From: Mesorhizobium hawassense
Lineage (GTDB): Bacteria; Pseudomonadota; Alphaproteobacteria; Rhizobiales; Rhizobiaceae
DNA: 64,000 bases
Assembly: GCF_003289945.1 (NCBI RefSeq)
Contig: NZ_QMBP01000005.1
Location: 186,001-250,000, forward strand
Direction: 5' to 3'
Of the stretch, positions 7,269 through 17,170 are shown in pieces. The translations under genes and the position numbers were made by a program. Position 1 is the stretch's first letter; each line of letters opens with the position of its first letter. The notes under the pieces were generated by a model. That model searched no databases. It was not told the origin of the DNA and saw only the letters and a program-made list of their open reading frames with translations.

Positions 7269-10247
7269 ATGACCGATACCCCTACGACCGATACGTCCGA
7301 GACGATCGACTATTCCAAAACGCTTTATTTGCCGCGGACGGATTTCCCGATGCGCGCCGGCCTGCCAGAGAAGGAGCCCGGCCTGGTCAAGCGCTGGCAG
7401 GACATGGACCTTTACAAGAAGCTGCGCGAGGAGGCCGCCGGCCGCGAGAAATTCGTGCTGCATGACGGCCCGCCCTACGCCAACGGCAACATCCATATCG
7501 GCCATGCGCTGAACAAGATCCTCAAGGACGTCATCAACCGCTCCTTCCAGATGCGCGGCTACGACGCCAACTACGTGCCGGGCTGGGACTGTCACGGCTT
7601 GCCGATCGAATGGAAGATCGAGGAGCAGTATCGCGCCAAGGGCAAGAACAAGGACGAGGTGCCAGTCAACGAGTTCCGCAGGGAATGCCGCGACTTCGCC
7701 ACGCATTGGATCAAGGTGCAGGGTTCAGAGTTCCAGCGCCTCGGCGTCATCGGCGATTTCGACAATCCCTACACGACCATGGCCTACCACGCCGAGTCGC
7801 GCATCGCCGGCGAGCTGTTGAAATTCGCCATGTCGGGCCAGCTCTATCGCGGCTCGAAGCCGGTGATGTGGAGCGTGGTCGAGCGCACCGCGCTCGCCGA
7901 GGCGGAGGTCGAATACCAGGACTATGAGAGCGATACCATCTGGGTGAAGTTTCCGGTCGCGAGCCTCGCCCAGGCGGTCGCCGGCGCCGCGCCGGCGCTG
8001 GATGGGACCGCGCTCGATCTGGTCGAGGCGCATGTCGTCATCTGGACGACCACGCCCTGGACCATCCCCGGCAACCGCGCCGTCAGCTATTCGCCGCGCG
8101 TCGCTTACGGCCTCTATGCGGTCACGGCGGCCGAGAACGCCTTCGGCCCGCAGCCCGGCGAGAAGCTGATCTTTGCCGACGCGCTCGCCGATGAAAGCGC
8201 GGCCAAGGCCAAGGTCGCCTTGAACCGGCTTCACAGCGTTTCGGCCGAACAGCTTGCCACCCTTACGCTTTCGCATCCCTTCAAGGGTCTCGGCGGCGGT
8301 TACGAATACCCCGTGCCGATGATCCCCGGTGAGCATGTCACCGACGACGCCGGCACCGGCTTCGTCCATACGGCGCCCAGCCATGGCCGCGAGGATTTCG
8401 ACGCCTGGACGGACGCGGCCTCGGAGCTGCGCGAGCGCGGCGTCGACACCGCGATCCCGTTCCCGGTCGATGATGCCGGCTTCTTCACCCGGGACGCGCC
8501 CGGCTTCGGCCCGGACCGTGAGGGTGGAGCCGCGCGCGTCATCGACGACAACGGCAAGAAGGGCAACGCCAATCAGGCGGTGATCGACGAGCTGATCAAG
8601 CGCAACGCGCTGTTCGCGCGCGGCAGGCTGAAGCACAGCTACCCGCATTCCTGGCGCTCGAAGAAGCCGATCATCTTCCGCAACACGCCGCAATGGTTCG
8701 TCTACATGGACAAGGATCTCGGCGACGGCACGACGCTGCGCAGCCGCGCGCTGAAGGCGATCGACGACACCCGCTTCGTTCCGGCTGCCGGCCAGAACCG
8801 CATCCGCGCCATGATCGAGGAGCGCCCCGACTGGGTGCTGTCGCGCCAGCGCGCCTGGGGCGTGCCGATCGCCGTCTTCGCCGACGAGGATGGCAATGTG
8901 CTTAAGGACGAGGCCGTCAACAGGCGCATCATGGACGCTTTCGAGAAGGAAGGCGCCGACGCCTGGTTCGCAGAGGGCGCCAAGGCGCGCTTCCTCGGCA
9001 ATCACGATGCCTCGAAGTGGCACCAGGTGATGGACATCCTGGACGTCTGGTTCGATTCCGGGTCGACGCATGTCTTCACGCTCGAGGATCGTCCGGACCT
9101 CAAATGGCCGGCCGATGTCTATCTCGAGGGTTCGGACCAGCATCGCGGCTGGTTCCACTCCTCGCTGCTCGAAAGCTGCGGCACCAGGGGCAGGGCGCCC
9201 TACGAGGCGGTCATCACCCATGGTTTCACCATGGACGAGGAAGGCCGCAAGATGTCGAAGTCGCTCGGCAACACCGTGGTGCCGCAGGACGTCATCAAAC
9301 AGTCTGGCGCCGATATCCTGCGGCTCTGGGTCGTGACGACCGATTATTGGGAAGACCAGCGGCTCGGCAAGAACGTGCTGCAGACCAATATCGACGCCTA
9401 CCGCAAGCTCAGGAACACCATCCGCTGGATGCTGGGCACGCTTGCCCATGACGACGGCAACGATGTGCCGGTCGAGACTATGCCGGAACTGGAGCGGCTG
9501 ATGCTGCACCGGCTGTCCGAGCTCGACGAAGCCTTGCGCCAGGGCTACGACGCCTTCGAGTTCAAGCGCATCACCCGCGCGCTGCTCGACTTCATGGTGG
9601 TGGAGCTTTCGGCCTTCTATTTCGACATCCGCAAGGACGCGCTCTACTGCGACGGGCCGTCGAGCCTGCGCCGCAGGGCCGCCGTGCAGGTAGTGCGCCA
9701 CCTCTTCGAATGCCTGGTGAAGTGGCTGGCGCCGATGCTGCCCTTCACCAGCGAGGAAGCCTGGCTCGACCGTCATCCGGAAGCCGTCTCGGTGCATCTC
9801 GACCAGTTCCCGGCGATCCCGCAGAACTGGCGCAATGAGGCGCTGGCCGAGAAATGGCGCAAGGTGAGACAGGTGCGTCGTGTCGTCACCGGGGCGCTGG
9901 AGATCGCGCGCGCCGAGAAGCTGATCGGCTCTTCGCTGGAAGCCGTGCCGGTGGTCACCATCGATGACGCGGCATTGGAAGCGGCGATCGCCGATGTCGA
10001 CATGGCCGAGATGGCGATCACCAGCGACCTTGTCATCAAGCACGGCAAGGCGCCGGAAGGCGCCTTCACGCTCGACGACGTCAAGGGCGTGGCGGTGGTG
10101 GTGGAAAAGGCCGAGGATCGCGGCCTGGTCAAATGCACGCGCTCCTGGCGCTACACCGCCGATGTCGGGCAGGATCCGGAATTCCCGGATGTTTCGGCCC
10201 GCGATGCGGCCGTGCTGCGCGAACTGAAGGCGCTCGGACGTTTATAA
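7269..10247 (+). CDS. ileS: Isoleucyl-tRNA synthetase
   Basis: A 992-residue class I aminoacyl-tRNA synthetase charging tRNA-Ile. The HIGH motif is at residues 76-79 ([13 protein letters not shown]) and the KMSKS motif at 661-665 ([12 protein letters not shown]). The CP1 editing domain between them contains [15 protein letters not shown] and [14 protein letters not shown]. The C-terminus carries the tRNA anticodon-binding domain. The length fits the bacterial family, though there is no clear C-terminal four-cysteine zinc finger, as in many alphaproteobacterial IleS proteins. A structured repeat follows the stop codon directly. Confidence 0.97.
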   Translation: MTDTPTTDTSETIDYSKTLYLPRTDFPMRAGLPEKEPGLVKRWQDMDLYKKLREEAAGREKFVLHDGPPYANGNIHIGHALNKILKDVINRSFQMRGYDANYVPGWDCHGLPIEWKIEEQYRAKGKNKDEVPVNEFRRECRDFATHWIKVQGSEFQRLGVIGDFDNPYTTMAYHAESRIAGELLKFAMSGQLYRGSKPVMWSVVERTALAEAEVEYQDYESDTIWVKFPVASLAQAVAGAAPALDGTALDLVEAHVVIWTTTPWTIPGNRAVSYSPRVAYGLYAVTAAENAFGPQPGEKLIFADALADESAAKAKVALNRLHSVSAEQLATLTLSHPFKGLGGGYEYPVPMIPGEHVTDDAGTGFVHTAPSHGREDFDAWTDAASELRERGVDTAIPFPVDDAGFFTRDAPGFGPDREGGAARVIDDNGKKGNANQAVIDELIKRNALFARGRLKHSYPHSWRSKKPIIFRNTPQWFVYMDKDLGDGTTLRSRALKAIDDTRFVPAAGQNRIRAMIEERPDWVLSRQRAWGVPIAVFADEDGNVLKDEAVNRRIMDAFEKEGADAWFAEGAKARFLGNHDASKWHQVMDILDVWFDSGSTHVFTLEDRPDLKWPADVYLEGSDQHRGWFHSSLLESCGTRGRAPYEAVITHGFTMDEEGRKMSKSLGNTVVPQDVIKQSGADILRLWVVTTDYWEDQRLGKNVLQTNIDAYRKLRNTIRWMLGTLAHDDGNDVPVETMPELERLMLHRLSELDEALRQGYDAFEFKRITRALLDFMVVELSAFYFDIRKDALYCDGPSSLRRRAAVQVVRHLFECLVKWLAPMLPFTSEEAWLDRHPEAVSVHLDQFPAIPQNWRNEALAEKWRKVRQVRRVVTGALEIARAEKLIGSSLEAVPVVTIDDAALEAAIADVDMAEMAITSDLVIKHGKAPEGAFTLDDVKGVAVVVEKAEDRGLVKCTRSWRYTADVGQDPEFPDVSARDAAVLRELKALGRL

Positions 10248-10320
10248 GTGCATGTCGCCCAAAGGCATGCCCTCGGGCTTGACCGAGGGTGTGCAGCGGT
10301 TTTGGGCTAACGACATGCAC
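10248..10320. repeat. Rhizobial palindromic intergenic element after ileS
   Basis: A nested inverted repeat. The outer arms GTGCATGTCG (10248-10257) and CGACATGCAC (10311-10320) pair perfectly, CCCAAA (10258-10263) pairs with TTTGGG (10301-10306), and an inner hairpin is formed by CCCTCGG (10270-10276) and CCGAGGG (10283-10289). It starts at the base after the ileS stop codon, so it may act as an mRNA 3'-end structure. A shorter element with the same GCATGTC/GACATGC ends is at 57295-57338. Confidence 0.8.
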
Positions 10321-10517
10321 CCATCAAATAAGTGCAAAAGTGCCACGTCGGGCGGTGCGAATCCGCCCGCGCGTTGCCCTTAATAAGTGGTTGAGGTAAA
10401 CACGCGACACTCCGGCAGACAAATTGTCGCCGGATTTCCATCGCAAACGCGGGGAAGAAGCGGACCGTGCCCTTGGCCGGTGGCGACCGAAAGGCTGTTA
10501 GAGTGGGACTTTTTGGC

Positions 10518-11192
10518 ATGACCGACAGAACGTTTGCGCGCGCCCTGGTGCTGGCGCCGCTTGTGGTATCGGCCATCGCGCTGTCGGGCTGCATGAGTTC
10601 GCCCACCTACGGAACCGACAAGACGGCTGCCGCGCAACTCTTCGATGACGTTTCCGGCGCTGCCTCGATCACGCCGAAGCACCGCGATCCGATCGACTAC
10701 AAGCCACGTCCCGATCTGGTGAAGCCCGGCCCGGGGCAGAAGGAAACCCTGCCGCCGCCGCAGCAGAGCATCGAGACGGCGAGCGCCGATTGGCCCGAAT
10801 CGCCCGAGGCGCGCCGCGCCCGCATCCGCGCCGATGCTACCGCGCATCAGAACGACCCGAACTACCAGCCGGAGACAGTCGAGGATGTGCAGACCGACCC
10901 AGTGGCGGTGAAGAAGGCAATGGCTGATTCGGGCTCCAGCCACCCACCACGCTGGTCACCGGATGATTCCAGCGTTACGCGCCGTAACGAGATTCAGCGC
11001 CGGCTTGCCGATCAGAAGCAGGGCGACCCGACCACCCGCAAATATCTGAGCGAACCGCCGCTTGCCTATCGTCAGCCTTCCGATGCCGCGCCTCAGAACG
11101 AACTCGGCGAGGACGAGTACAAGAAGGAGCGCCGCCTCAAGGCGCAGGCCGAAGGCAAGAAGGGCGGCTGGTTCGACTGGCTCGGCCTTTAG
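10518..11192 (+). CDS. Predicted lipoprotein of unknown function
   Basis: 224 residues with a type II signal peptide ending in the lipobox ALSGC (cysteine at about residue 25), then a long hydrophilic, proline- and charge-rich region without a recognised domain. I chose ATG 10518 because the signal peptide (MTDRTFARALVLAPLVV) starts there; an upstream in-frame start at 10467 would bury it. It should be anchored to the inner leaflet of the outer membrane or to the inner membrane. It sits between ileS and convergent tadA, a position seen for similar uncharacterised lipoproteins in Hyphomicrobiales. Confidence 0.8.
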   Translation: MTDRTFARALVLAPLVVSAIALSGCMSSPTYGTDKTAAAQLFDDVSGAASITPKHRDPIDYKPRPDLVKPGPGQKETLPPPQQSIETASADWPESPEARRARIRADATAHQNDPNYQPETVEDVQTDPVAVKKAMADSGSSHPPRWSPDDSSVTRRNEIQRRLADQKQGDPTTRKYLSEPPLAYRQPSDAAPQNELGEDEYKKERRLKAQAEGKKGGWFDWLGL

Positions 11193-11210
11193 AGCCGTCT
11201 GTCGACGGGC

Positions 11211-11693
11211 TTACGCGTCCCGTCTGTCGCGAAAAAAATCCTTGAGGATGAGGGCGGCGCCACTTTCGCCGATCCCCGGATAGATGTCCGGCGTGTGGTG
11301 ACAGGTGGGCGAAGCGAAGAAGCGCACGCCGTTGACCACCGCGCCGCCTTTCTCGTCGGCGGCGCCGAAATAGAGCCGCCGCAGCCTGGCGAAGGAGATC
11401 GCGCCGGCGCACATGGCGCAAGGCTCCAGCGTCACATAGAGGTCGTGCCCCGTCAGCCGCTCGCTGGCGAGTTTTTGGCAGGCCTCGCGGATCGCCAGCA
11501 TCTCGGCATGCGCGGTCGGGTCCGCCAGTTCGCGCGTGCGGTTGCCGGCTTTCGCGATCACGGTGCTGCCATTGGCGATCACCGCGCCCACCGGCACTTC
11601 GCCGCGTTTCGCCGCCGCCGCCGCCTCTTCGAGCGCCAGGGCCATGAAATCAGGCCGCTTCACGCGGTTTCCATTCCGATTACTCCTCGCCAC
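11211..11693 (-). CDS. tadA: tRNA-specific adenosine deaminase
   Basis: 160 residues of the cytidine/deoxycytidylate deaminase superfamily. The zinc-binding catalytic motifs are HAE (DPTAHAEMLAIREA) and PCxxC (LEPCAMCAGAI). TadA converts A34 to inosine in the wobble position of tRNA-Arg(ACG). The conserved domain begins at MALALEEAAAAAKRGEVPVG, so the true start may be ATG 11645 rather than 11693; neither has a strong ribosome-binding site. It is convergent with the lipoprotein gene, with only 18 bases between stops. Confidence 0.93.
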   Translation of the reverse strand: MARSNRNGNRVKRPDFMALALEEAAAAAKRGEVPVGAVIANGSTVIAKAGNRTRELADPTAHAEMLAIREACQKLASERLTGHDLYVTLEPCAMCAGAISFARLRRLYFGAADEKGGAVVNGVRFFASPTCHHTPDIYPGIGESGAALILKDFFRDRRDA

Positions 11694-11843
11694 CCGGCAG
11701 TGATCCTGTTATCTAGCGCGAGACCCAGAAAACCGGAATCGGTTTTTGCCGCGCTGGCATAGCGCAAAAATCAAGATGACACTGCCTGCGTTGGGCGTCC
11801 GCAAGGGCGCGCGGCGCTGTAGCAGGTGAAGACGAGCAAAGTA

Positions 11844-13799
11844 ATGGACGACGACAAGAAATCTTCACGTGGGCCGCGCAAAGGCGGTTCGAGACCGACG
11901 GGCCAGCATGGCCGCGACGGCAAGCCGGGCCTCGGTCCCAAGAAACCGTTCGTGAAGCGCGATCGGCCGAAGGCCGCCGAAGGCGAGCGCCCCGCACGCG
12001 ATTTCAAGCGCAGCTATAAGCCCCGCGAAGCGGGCGAGGGTGCCGAACGCGGCGAACGCCCGTTCCGCAAAGGGCCGCCGCGTGACGGCCAGTCCTTCGA
12101 GAAGCGCGAAGGCCGCAAGCCCTACACACCGCGCGGTGACCGGCCCGCGGCGGAAGGCGATCGCGGAGACTTCAAGCGCAGCTACAAACCGCGTGAAATG
12201 GGCGAGGGTGCGGAGCGTGGCGCCCGGCCGTTCCGCAAAGGCCCGCCGCGCGACGGCAAGCCTGTCGAGAATCGCGAAGGCCGCAAGCCCTACACACCAC
12301 GCGGCGACCGGCCGATGGCCGCCCAAGGCGAGCGCGGCGAACGCCGTTTCGAGCGCCCCAGGCGCGAGTTCAGCGATCGCCCCGGACGCGACTTTGCCGA
12401 TCGCCCGAAGCGTGATTTCAGCGATCGTCCGCGCGGTACCGCGGGAAAGCCGGAGGGAGGCTTCAAACCGCGGCCGCGCCCCGCTGAAGCGGCTTCGGAA
12501 ACCGGCGAGCGCATCGCTAAGCGGTTGGCGCGCGCCGGCATCGCCTCGCGCCGCGACGCCGAGGAACTGATCGCCGCCGGCCGCGTCAAGGTCAACGGCA
12601 AGGTGCTTGACTCGCCCGCCTTCAACGTCAGCGCCAGCGACATCATCCATCTCGACGGCACCGAGATCCCGCCGATCGAGCGCACGCGCCTCTTTCTGTT
12701 CCACAAGCCGGCGGGCGTCGTCACCACCAACCGCGATCCTGAAGGCCGCAAGACCGTCTTCGACGTGCTGCCGGCCGACCTGCCGCGGCTGATGACCATC
12801 GGCCGGCTCGACATCAACACCGAAGGCCTGCTGCTGCTGACCAATGACGGCGGGCTGTCGCGCGTGCTCGAACTGCCGGCCACCGGCTGGCTGCGGCGCT
12901 ACCGCGCGCGCGTCCACGGCAAGGTCGAGGAGAGCGCGCTTGCCGGCCTGCGCGACGGCATCGCCGTCGACGGCGTGTTCTACGGTTCGATCGAAGCCTC
13001 GCTCGACCGTGAGCAGGGCACCAATGCCTGGCTGACGCTGGGCTTGCGCGAAGGCAAGAACCGCGAGGTGAAGAACATCCTCGGCGCGCTTGGTCTCGAT
13101 GTGACTCGGCTGATCCGCATCTCATATGGGCCGTTCCAACTCGAGGACCTGCCTGAAGGCCACGTGCTGGAGATCAAGGGCCGGGTGCTGCGCGATCAAC
13201 TTGGCGAGCGGCTGATCGAGGAAGCCGGCGCCAATTTCGATGCCGATATCCAAAAGCCTTTCTCCAACAAGCCGGTGCGCGGCAGCGGACCGCGTCGCGA
13301 GGAGGCCGACCGGCCAAAATTCACGCGCGACGGCGACCACCGACCAATCGGGGAGGGTGGACTGATCAAGGCGCGCAAGCGCCGCGAGGGCAGCCGCGAC
13401 GAGGCGCTGAGCAAGCTCTCGACCAAGCCCGAACGGGCATTTGGCGAGCGCGGCCCGAAATCCGATCGCGGTGGTTTCGGCGACAAGCCGCGTGGCGGAT
13501 TTGGCGACAAGCCACGTTTCGGCGGCAAGAAATCCGAGCGCGAGCAGCGGCCGATCGAGCCGCCGGGCCAGCGCAAGGCCAATGTCTGGATGGCGCCTGG
13601 CGCCCGGCCGATCGGCAAGGGCAGGGCTGAGGCCGACGCCGCCAAGGCGGCGGAGGCAAAGGCGCGCAAGGCCGCATTCAAACCGGGTGGTAAGCCGGGC
13701 GGAAAGCGGTTCGACAAGCCACGCGGCGAGCGCCCTGAGAGCGGCAACGATAGGCCGCGTGGTCCGAAAAGGGGCGGCGATGCGGATCGTCGGCGGTGA
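11844..13799 (+). CDS. rluB: Pseudouridine synthase RluB/RsuA family with long basic low-complexity tails
   Basis: 651 residues, more than twice the E. coli RluB length. An Arg/Lys/Gly/Pro-rich N-terminal tail (roughly residues 1-215) includes two copies of a 56-residue repeat. It is followed by an S4 RNA-binding domain (RIAKRLARAGIASRRDAEE) and a pseudouridine synthase domain with the catalytic-Asp motif GRLDINTEGLLLLTNDGG. Another basic low-complexity tail of about 200 residues follows. The enzyme should modify 23S rRNA near position 2605. ATG 11844 is preferred to an upstream GTG at 11826. Its end overlaps rsmD by 20 bases, so the two rRNA-modification genes are coupled. Confidence 0.92.
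   Translation: MDDDKKSSRGPRKGGSRPTGQHGRDGKPGLGPKKPFVKRDRPKAAEGERPARDFKRSYKPREAGEGAERGERPFRKGPPRDGQSFEKREGRKPYTPRGDRPAAEGDRGDFKRSYKPREMGEGAERGARPFRKGPPRDGKPVENREGRKPYTPRGDRPMAAQGERGERRFERPRREFSDRPGRDFADRPKRDFSDRPRGTAGKPEGGFKPRPRPAEAASETGERIAKRLARAGIASRRDAEELIAAGRVKVNGKVLDSPAFNVSASDIIHLDGTEIPPIERTRLFLFHKPAGVVTTNRDPEGRKTVFDVLPADLPRLMTIGRLDINTEGLLLLTNDGGLSRVLELPATGWLRRYRARVHGKVEESALAGLRDGIAVDGVFYGSIEASLDREQGTNAWLTLGLREGKNREVKNILGALGLDVTRLIRISYGPFQLEDLPEGHVLEIKGRVLRDQLGERLIEEAGANFDADIQKPFSNKPVRGSGPRREEADRPKFTRDGDHRPIGEGGLIKARKRREGSRDEALSKLSTKPERAFGERGPKSDRGGFGDKPRGGFGDKPRFGGKKSEREQRPIEPPGQRKANVWMAPGARPIGKGRAEADAAKAAEAKARKAAFKPGGKPGGKRFDKPRGERPESGNDRPRGPKRGGDADRRR
12000..12335 (+). repeat. Two tandem 168-bp repeats inside the rluB N-terminal tail
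   Basis: Period 168 bases (56 codons): copy 1 about 12000-12167, copy 2 about 12168-12335. Both encode DFKRSYKPRE, RPFRKGPPRDG and REGRKPYTPRGDRP blocks with a few substitutions. Confidence 0.75.
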
Positions 13800-14334
13800 G
13801 TTCCGCGGGCGTCCGCTGGCGACGCCAAAAAGCAATGCCATCCGCCCGACCACCGACCGCACCCGCGAGGCGCTGTTCAACGTCCTGGCACATCGCCACG
13901 CCGAAAAGCTCGAAGGCGGCCGTGTGCTCGATCTCTTCGCGGGCACCGGCGCGCTCGGTTTGGAGGCTTTGTCGCGCGGCGCCTCCTACTGCGTCTTCAT
14001 CGAGGAATCGACGGAGGGTCGCGGCCTGATCCGGGAGAATGTCGAGGCCTACGGGCTAACCGGCCGCACCAAGATCTTCCGCCGCGACGCCACCCATCTC
14101 GGCGAAGCCGGCACGATCTCGCCCTTTGGCCTGGTTTTTGCCGACCCGCCCTATGGCAAGGGGCTGGGCGAGCGCGCGCTGCGCTCGGCCAAAGCCGGGG
14201 GCTGGCTTCTGCCCGGCGCGCTCTGCGTGGTCGAGGAGGCTGCCTCTGCGCCGTTCGAGGCAGGTCCGGGTTTTTCCGTGGTGGACGAGCGCGGCTATGG
14301 GGAGACGGTCATCCGCTTCATTGAAGCGGGCTAG
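13780..14334 (+). CDS. rsmD: 16S rRNA (guanine(966)-N(2))-methyltransferase
   Basis: 184 residues. It starts MRIVGGEFRGRPLATP, the conserved RsmD N-terminus, and has the SAM-binding motif VLDLFAGTGALGLEALSRGA and the catalytic motif IV variant FADPPYGKG. It methylates G966 of 16S rRNA during 30S assembly. The start at 13780 lies inside the end of rluB (stop at 13799); a much longer open frame extends upstream but only as a shadow of rluB. Confidence 0.95.
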   Translation: MRIVGGEFRGRPLATPKSNAIRPTTDRTREALFNVLAHRHAEKLEGGRVLDLFAGTGALGLEALSRGASYCVFIEESTEGRGLIRENVEAYGLTGRTKIFRRDATHLGEAGTISPFGLVFADPPYGKGLGERALRSAKAGGWLLPGALCVVEEAASAPFEAGPGFSVVDERGYGETVIRFIEAG

Positions 14335-14417
14335 CGCCGCCTCGAAAATGACTCACAATTCACTTTGCCTCGCCAACAACGTTGCCTATCGTCGCGCAAC
14401 CAGGACCGGAGAACTTG

Positions 14418-15773
14418 ATGACACCAACGCGGATTGGGCTGCGCGCGGCGCTTCTCACGCTGGCGCTTGCGGCGGCGGTTCCGGCCCGTGCGGCCGACGA
14501 TGGCGAGGTCAAGGATTTCCTGCTCGACAACGGTATGGAAGTCGTCGTCATCCCGGATCACCGCGCGCCGATCGTCACCCATATGGTCTGGTACAAGATC
14601 GGCAGCGCCGACGAGCCGCCCGGCAAATCCGGCATCGCCCATTTCTTCGAGCATCTGATGTTCAAGGCCACGACCAACCATGCCGCGGGCGAGTTCGACC
14701 GTGCCGTGTCCGAGATCGGCGGCTCAAACAACGCCTTCACTTCCTATGATTACACCGCCTTCCACGAGACGGTGCCGCCTTCGGCGCTCGAACAGATGAT
14801 GGGCTTCGAGGCCGACCGCATGCGCAACCTCATCCTGACTGACGATGTCATCAAGACCGAGCGCGACGTCATCCTGGAGGAGCGCCGCTCGCGCATCGAC
14901 AGCAACCCGCAGGCGGTGCTCGACGAGGAGGTCGATGCCACGCTCTGGCAGAACCAGCCCTACCGCATTCCGGTGATCGGCTGGATGCAGGAGATGGAGC
15001 AACTCAACCGTCCCGACGCGACAGCCTTCTACGACAACTACTACCGGCCGAACAACGCGGTGCTGGTGGTCGCGGGCGACGTCGATTCGGACGCCGTCAA
15101 GGCGATGGCAGAGCGCACCTACGGCAAGGTGGCGCGCGGTCCCGATCTGCGCCCGCGCATCCGCCCGGTCGAACCGGAGCAGAACACAAAGCGGACGGTG
15201 ACGCTCACCGACGCGCGCGTTTCGGTCCCGAGCTTTTCCACGCAATGGGTGGTGCCGTCCTATCACACGGCCAAGCCCGGTGAAGCCGAGGCGCTCGATT
15301 TGCTTGCCGAGATCCTCGGCGGCGGCAACCGGAGCCGGCTGTACCAGGGGCTCGTCGTCAAGCAGGGGATCGCCTCCGACGCGGCCGCTTATTTCCAGGG
15401 CACGATGCTCGACGCCACCAACTTCACCGTCTATGGCGCGCCGCGCGGCGACGCCAGGCTTTCGGATGTCGAGGCGGCGGTCGATGCCGAGATCGCCCGC
15501 ATCGTCAAGGATGGCGTGAGCGATGATGAGCTGGAGCGGGCCAAGACCCGCTATGTGCGCTCGATGATCTTTGCCCGCGACAAGCAGGACGACATGGCCA
15601 ACATGTATGGTTCGACACTTGCCACCGGCGGCAATGTCAAGGATGTCGAGGAATGGCCGGACCGCATCCGCAAGGTCACCGCCGACGAGGTCAAGGCGGT
15701 CGCCGCCCGCTATCTGGCGCTCGATCGCTCGACCACCGGTTATCTCTTGCCGCAGCAGCAGGCGGGGAATTGA
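14418..15773 (+). CDS. M16 zinc peptidase (PqqL/insulinase-like), catalytic member of a pair
   Basis: 451 residues with a Sec signal peptide ([20 protein letters not shown]), so periplasmic. The inverted zinc motif HxxEH is present as HFFEH at residues 75-79, with the third ligand expected in the VILEERRSR segment. ATG 14418 follows GGAG by six bases; an open frame upstream to 14382 lacks a signal peptide start. It overlaps the second M16 gene by one base (TGATG). In this family a catalytic and a non-catalytic subunit commonly form a heterodimer, and this gene is the catalytic one. Confidence 0.93.
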   Translation: MTPTRIGLRAALLTLALAAAVPARAADDGEVKDFLLDNGMEVVVIPDHRAPIVTHMVWYKIGSADEPPGKSGIAHFFEHLMFKATTNHAAGEFDRAVSEIGGSNNAFTSYDYTAFHETVPPSALEQMMGFEADRMRNLILTDDVIKTERDVILEERRSRIDSNPQAVLDEEVDATLWQNQPYRIPVIGWMQEMEQLNRPDATAFYDNYYRPNNAVLVVAGDVDSDAVKAMAERTYGKVARGPDLRPRIRPVEPEQNTKRTVTLTDARVSVPSFSTQWVVPSYHTAKPGEAEALDLLAEILGGGNRSRLYQGLVVKQGIASDAAAYFQGTMLDATNFTVYGAPRGDARLSDVEAAVDAEIARIVKDGVSDDELERAKTRYVRSMIFARDKQDDMANMYGSTLATGGNVKDVEEWPDRIRKVTADEVKAVAARYLALDRSTTGYLLPQQQAGN

Positions 15774-17170
15774 TGATGAGCATGGTTCTTGGCCGCGTGA
15801 GCGTACCTGCCGCTTCGGCACGCGAGGAAGGCAAGCTCTATCGCGCCGTTGCCACCCTTTGCTTCGCCCTGTTCTTCTTGCTTTTGCCGGTGCTCGCTGC
15901 CCGCGCGGAGATGAACATCCAGGAGGTGAAGTCGAAGAAGGGCATCACCGCCTGGCTGGTCGAGGATCATTCGATCCCGCTGATTTCCGTTCGCTTCGTC
16001 TTCGACGGCGGCAGCGCGCAGGACCCGGCCGGCAAGGGCGGCCTGGTCAACCTCATGACCGGCCTGTTCGACGAAGGCGCCGGCGACCTCGACAGCGACG
16101 CCTTCCAGCAGAAGCTCGACGATGCCGGCGCCGAGATGAGCTTCCAGGCCGCCCGCGACGGTACCTACGGCTCGATGCGCATGCTGTCGGAGGAAAAGAA
16201 CGAGGCGTTCGGCCTGCTGAAGCTCGCCGTCAACCAGCCGCGTTTCGACCAGGCGCCGATCGACCGTATCCGCGCCCAGGTGCTCTCCGGCATCCTCGCC
16301 AATGAGCGCGATCCGAACACGGTGGCGCAGCAGCGCTGGCTGCGCGCCATCTATGGCGAGCATCCGTATTCGCGTTCCGACCAGGGGACGAAGGACAGCC
16401 TGACCACTATCACCGCCGATGACGTCCGGGCCTTCCACAAAGCCAATTTCGCCCGCGGCGGCCTGCATGTGGCGGTGGTCGGCGACATCGATGCCGCGAC
16501 CCTGAGCGCCAAGCTGGACGAGGTGTTCGGCGATTTGCCTGAAAAGCAGACGCTGGCTCCGGTGGCGGATGTCACGCCGAGGCTCGGGCAGCAGCTCGAA
16601 GTGAACTACGACTTGCCGCAGACTTCGCTGCAGTTGGCCTGGCCGGGTGTGAAGCGCAGCGACCCGGATTTCTTTGCCACGGTCCTGATGAACGAGATCC
16701 TCGGCGGCTCGACCTTCACCTCGCGGCTGTTCGCCGAGGTGCGCGAGAAGCGCGGCCTTGCCTATGGCGTCAGTTCCGATCTCGTCGACAACGAGCACTC
16801 CCACGCGCTGCTGGTGACGACGGCGACGCGTTCGGACCGTGCTGCCGAAACGCTTTCGATCGTGCGCCAGGTGGTGAAGGACATGGCTGAGAACGGCCCC
16901 ACCGAGGAGGAGCTTGCGGCGATCAAGAAATACATGATCGGCGCCTACGCCATCAACAACCTGGATTCCTCCAGCTCCATCGCCGCGACGCTGGTCGAAC
17001 TGCAGGTCGACGATCTCGGCATCGACTATATGAAGCGTCGCGCCTCGCTCATCAACGCCGTGACGCTGGCCGACGTCAAGGCGGCGGCGAAGAAGCTTCT
17101 GTCGGCCGATCCCGCCGTGATGGTCATCGGCCCGCCTCTGGTGCAGATAGCGGGAGGCGGCAAGGGATGA
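15773..17170 (+). CDS. M16 peptidase-like protein lacking the zinc motif (non-catalytic partner)
   Basis: 465 residues with an N-terminal hydrophobic export signal (VATLCFALFFLLLPVLAARAE). The position of HxxEH is occupied by GLVNLMTGLFDEG, so the metal site is missing. The C-terminal half keeps the M16 substrate-binding region (FTSRLFAEVREKRGLAYGVSS). The start codon overlaps the stop codon of the catalytic M16 gene, which fits a 1:1 heterodimer. Its stop overlaps the patatin gene start by 4 bases. Confidence 0.9.
   Translation: MMSMVLGRVSVPAASAREEGKLYRAVATLCFALFFLLLPVLAARAEMNIQEVKSKKGITAWLVEDHSIPLISVRFVFDGGSAQDPAGKGGLVNLMTGLFDEGAGDLDSDAFQQKLDDAGAEMSFQAARDGTYGSMRMLSEEKNEAFGLLKLAVNQPRFDQAPIDRIRAQVLSGILANERDPNTVAQQRWLRAIYGEHPYSRSDQGTKDSLTTITADDVRAFHKANFARGGLHVAVVGDIDAATLSAKLDEVFGDLPEKQTLAPVADVTPRLGQQLEVNYDLPQTSLQLAWPGVKRSDPDFFATVLMNEILGGSTFTSRLFAEVREKRGLAYGVSSDLVDNEHSHALLVTTATRSDRAAETLSIVRQVVKDMAENGPTEEELAAIKKYMIGAYAINNLDSSSSIAATLVELQVDDLGIDYMKRRASLINAVTLADVKAAAKKLLSADPAVMVIGPPLVQIAGGGKG

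Noticed and set aside
7725..10043. A 772-codon open frame on the minus strand opposite ileS
   Set aside because: It is a codon-bias shadow of a GC-rich gene. ileS has all class I motifs, while the antisense frame has no recognisable domain or ribosome-binding site.
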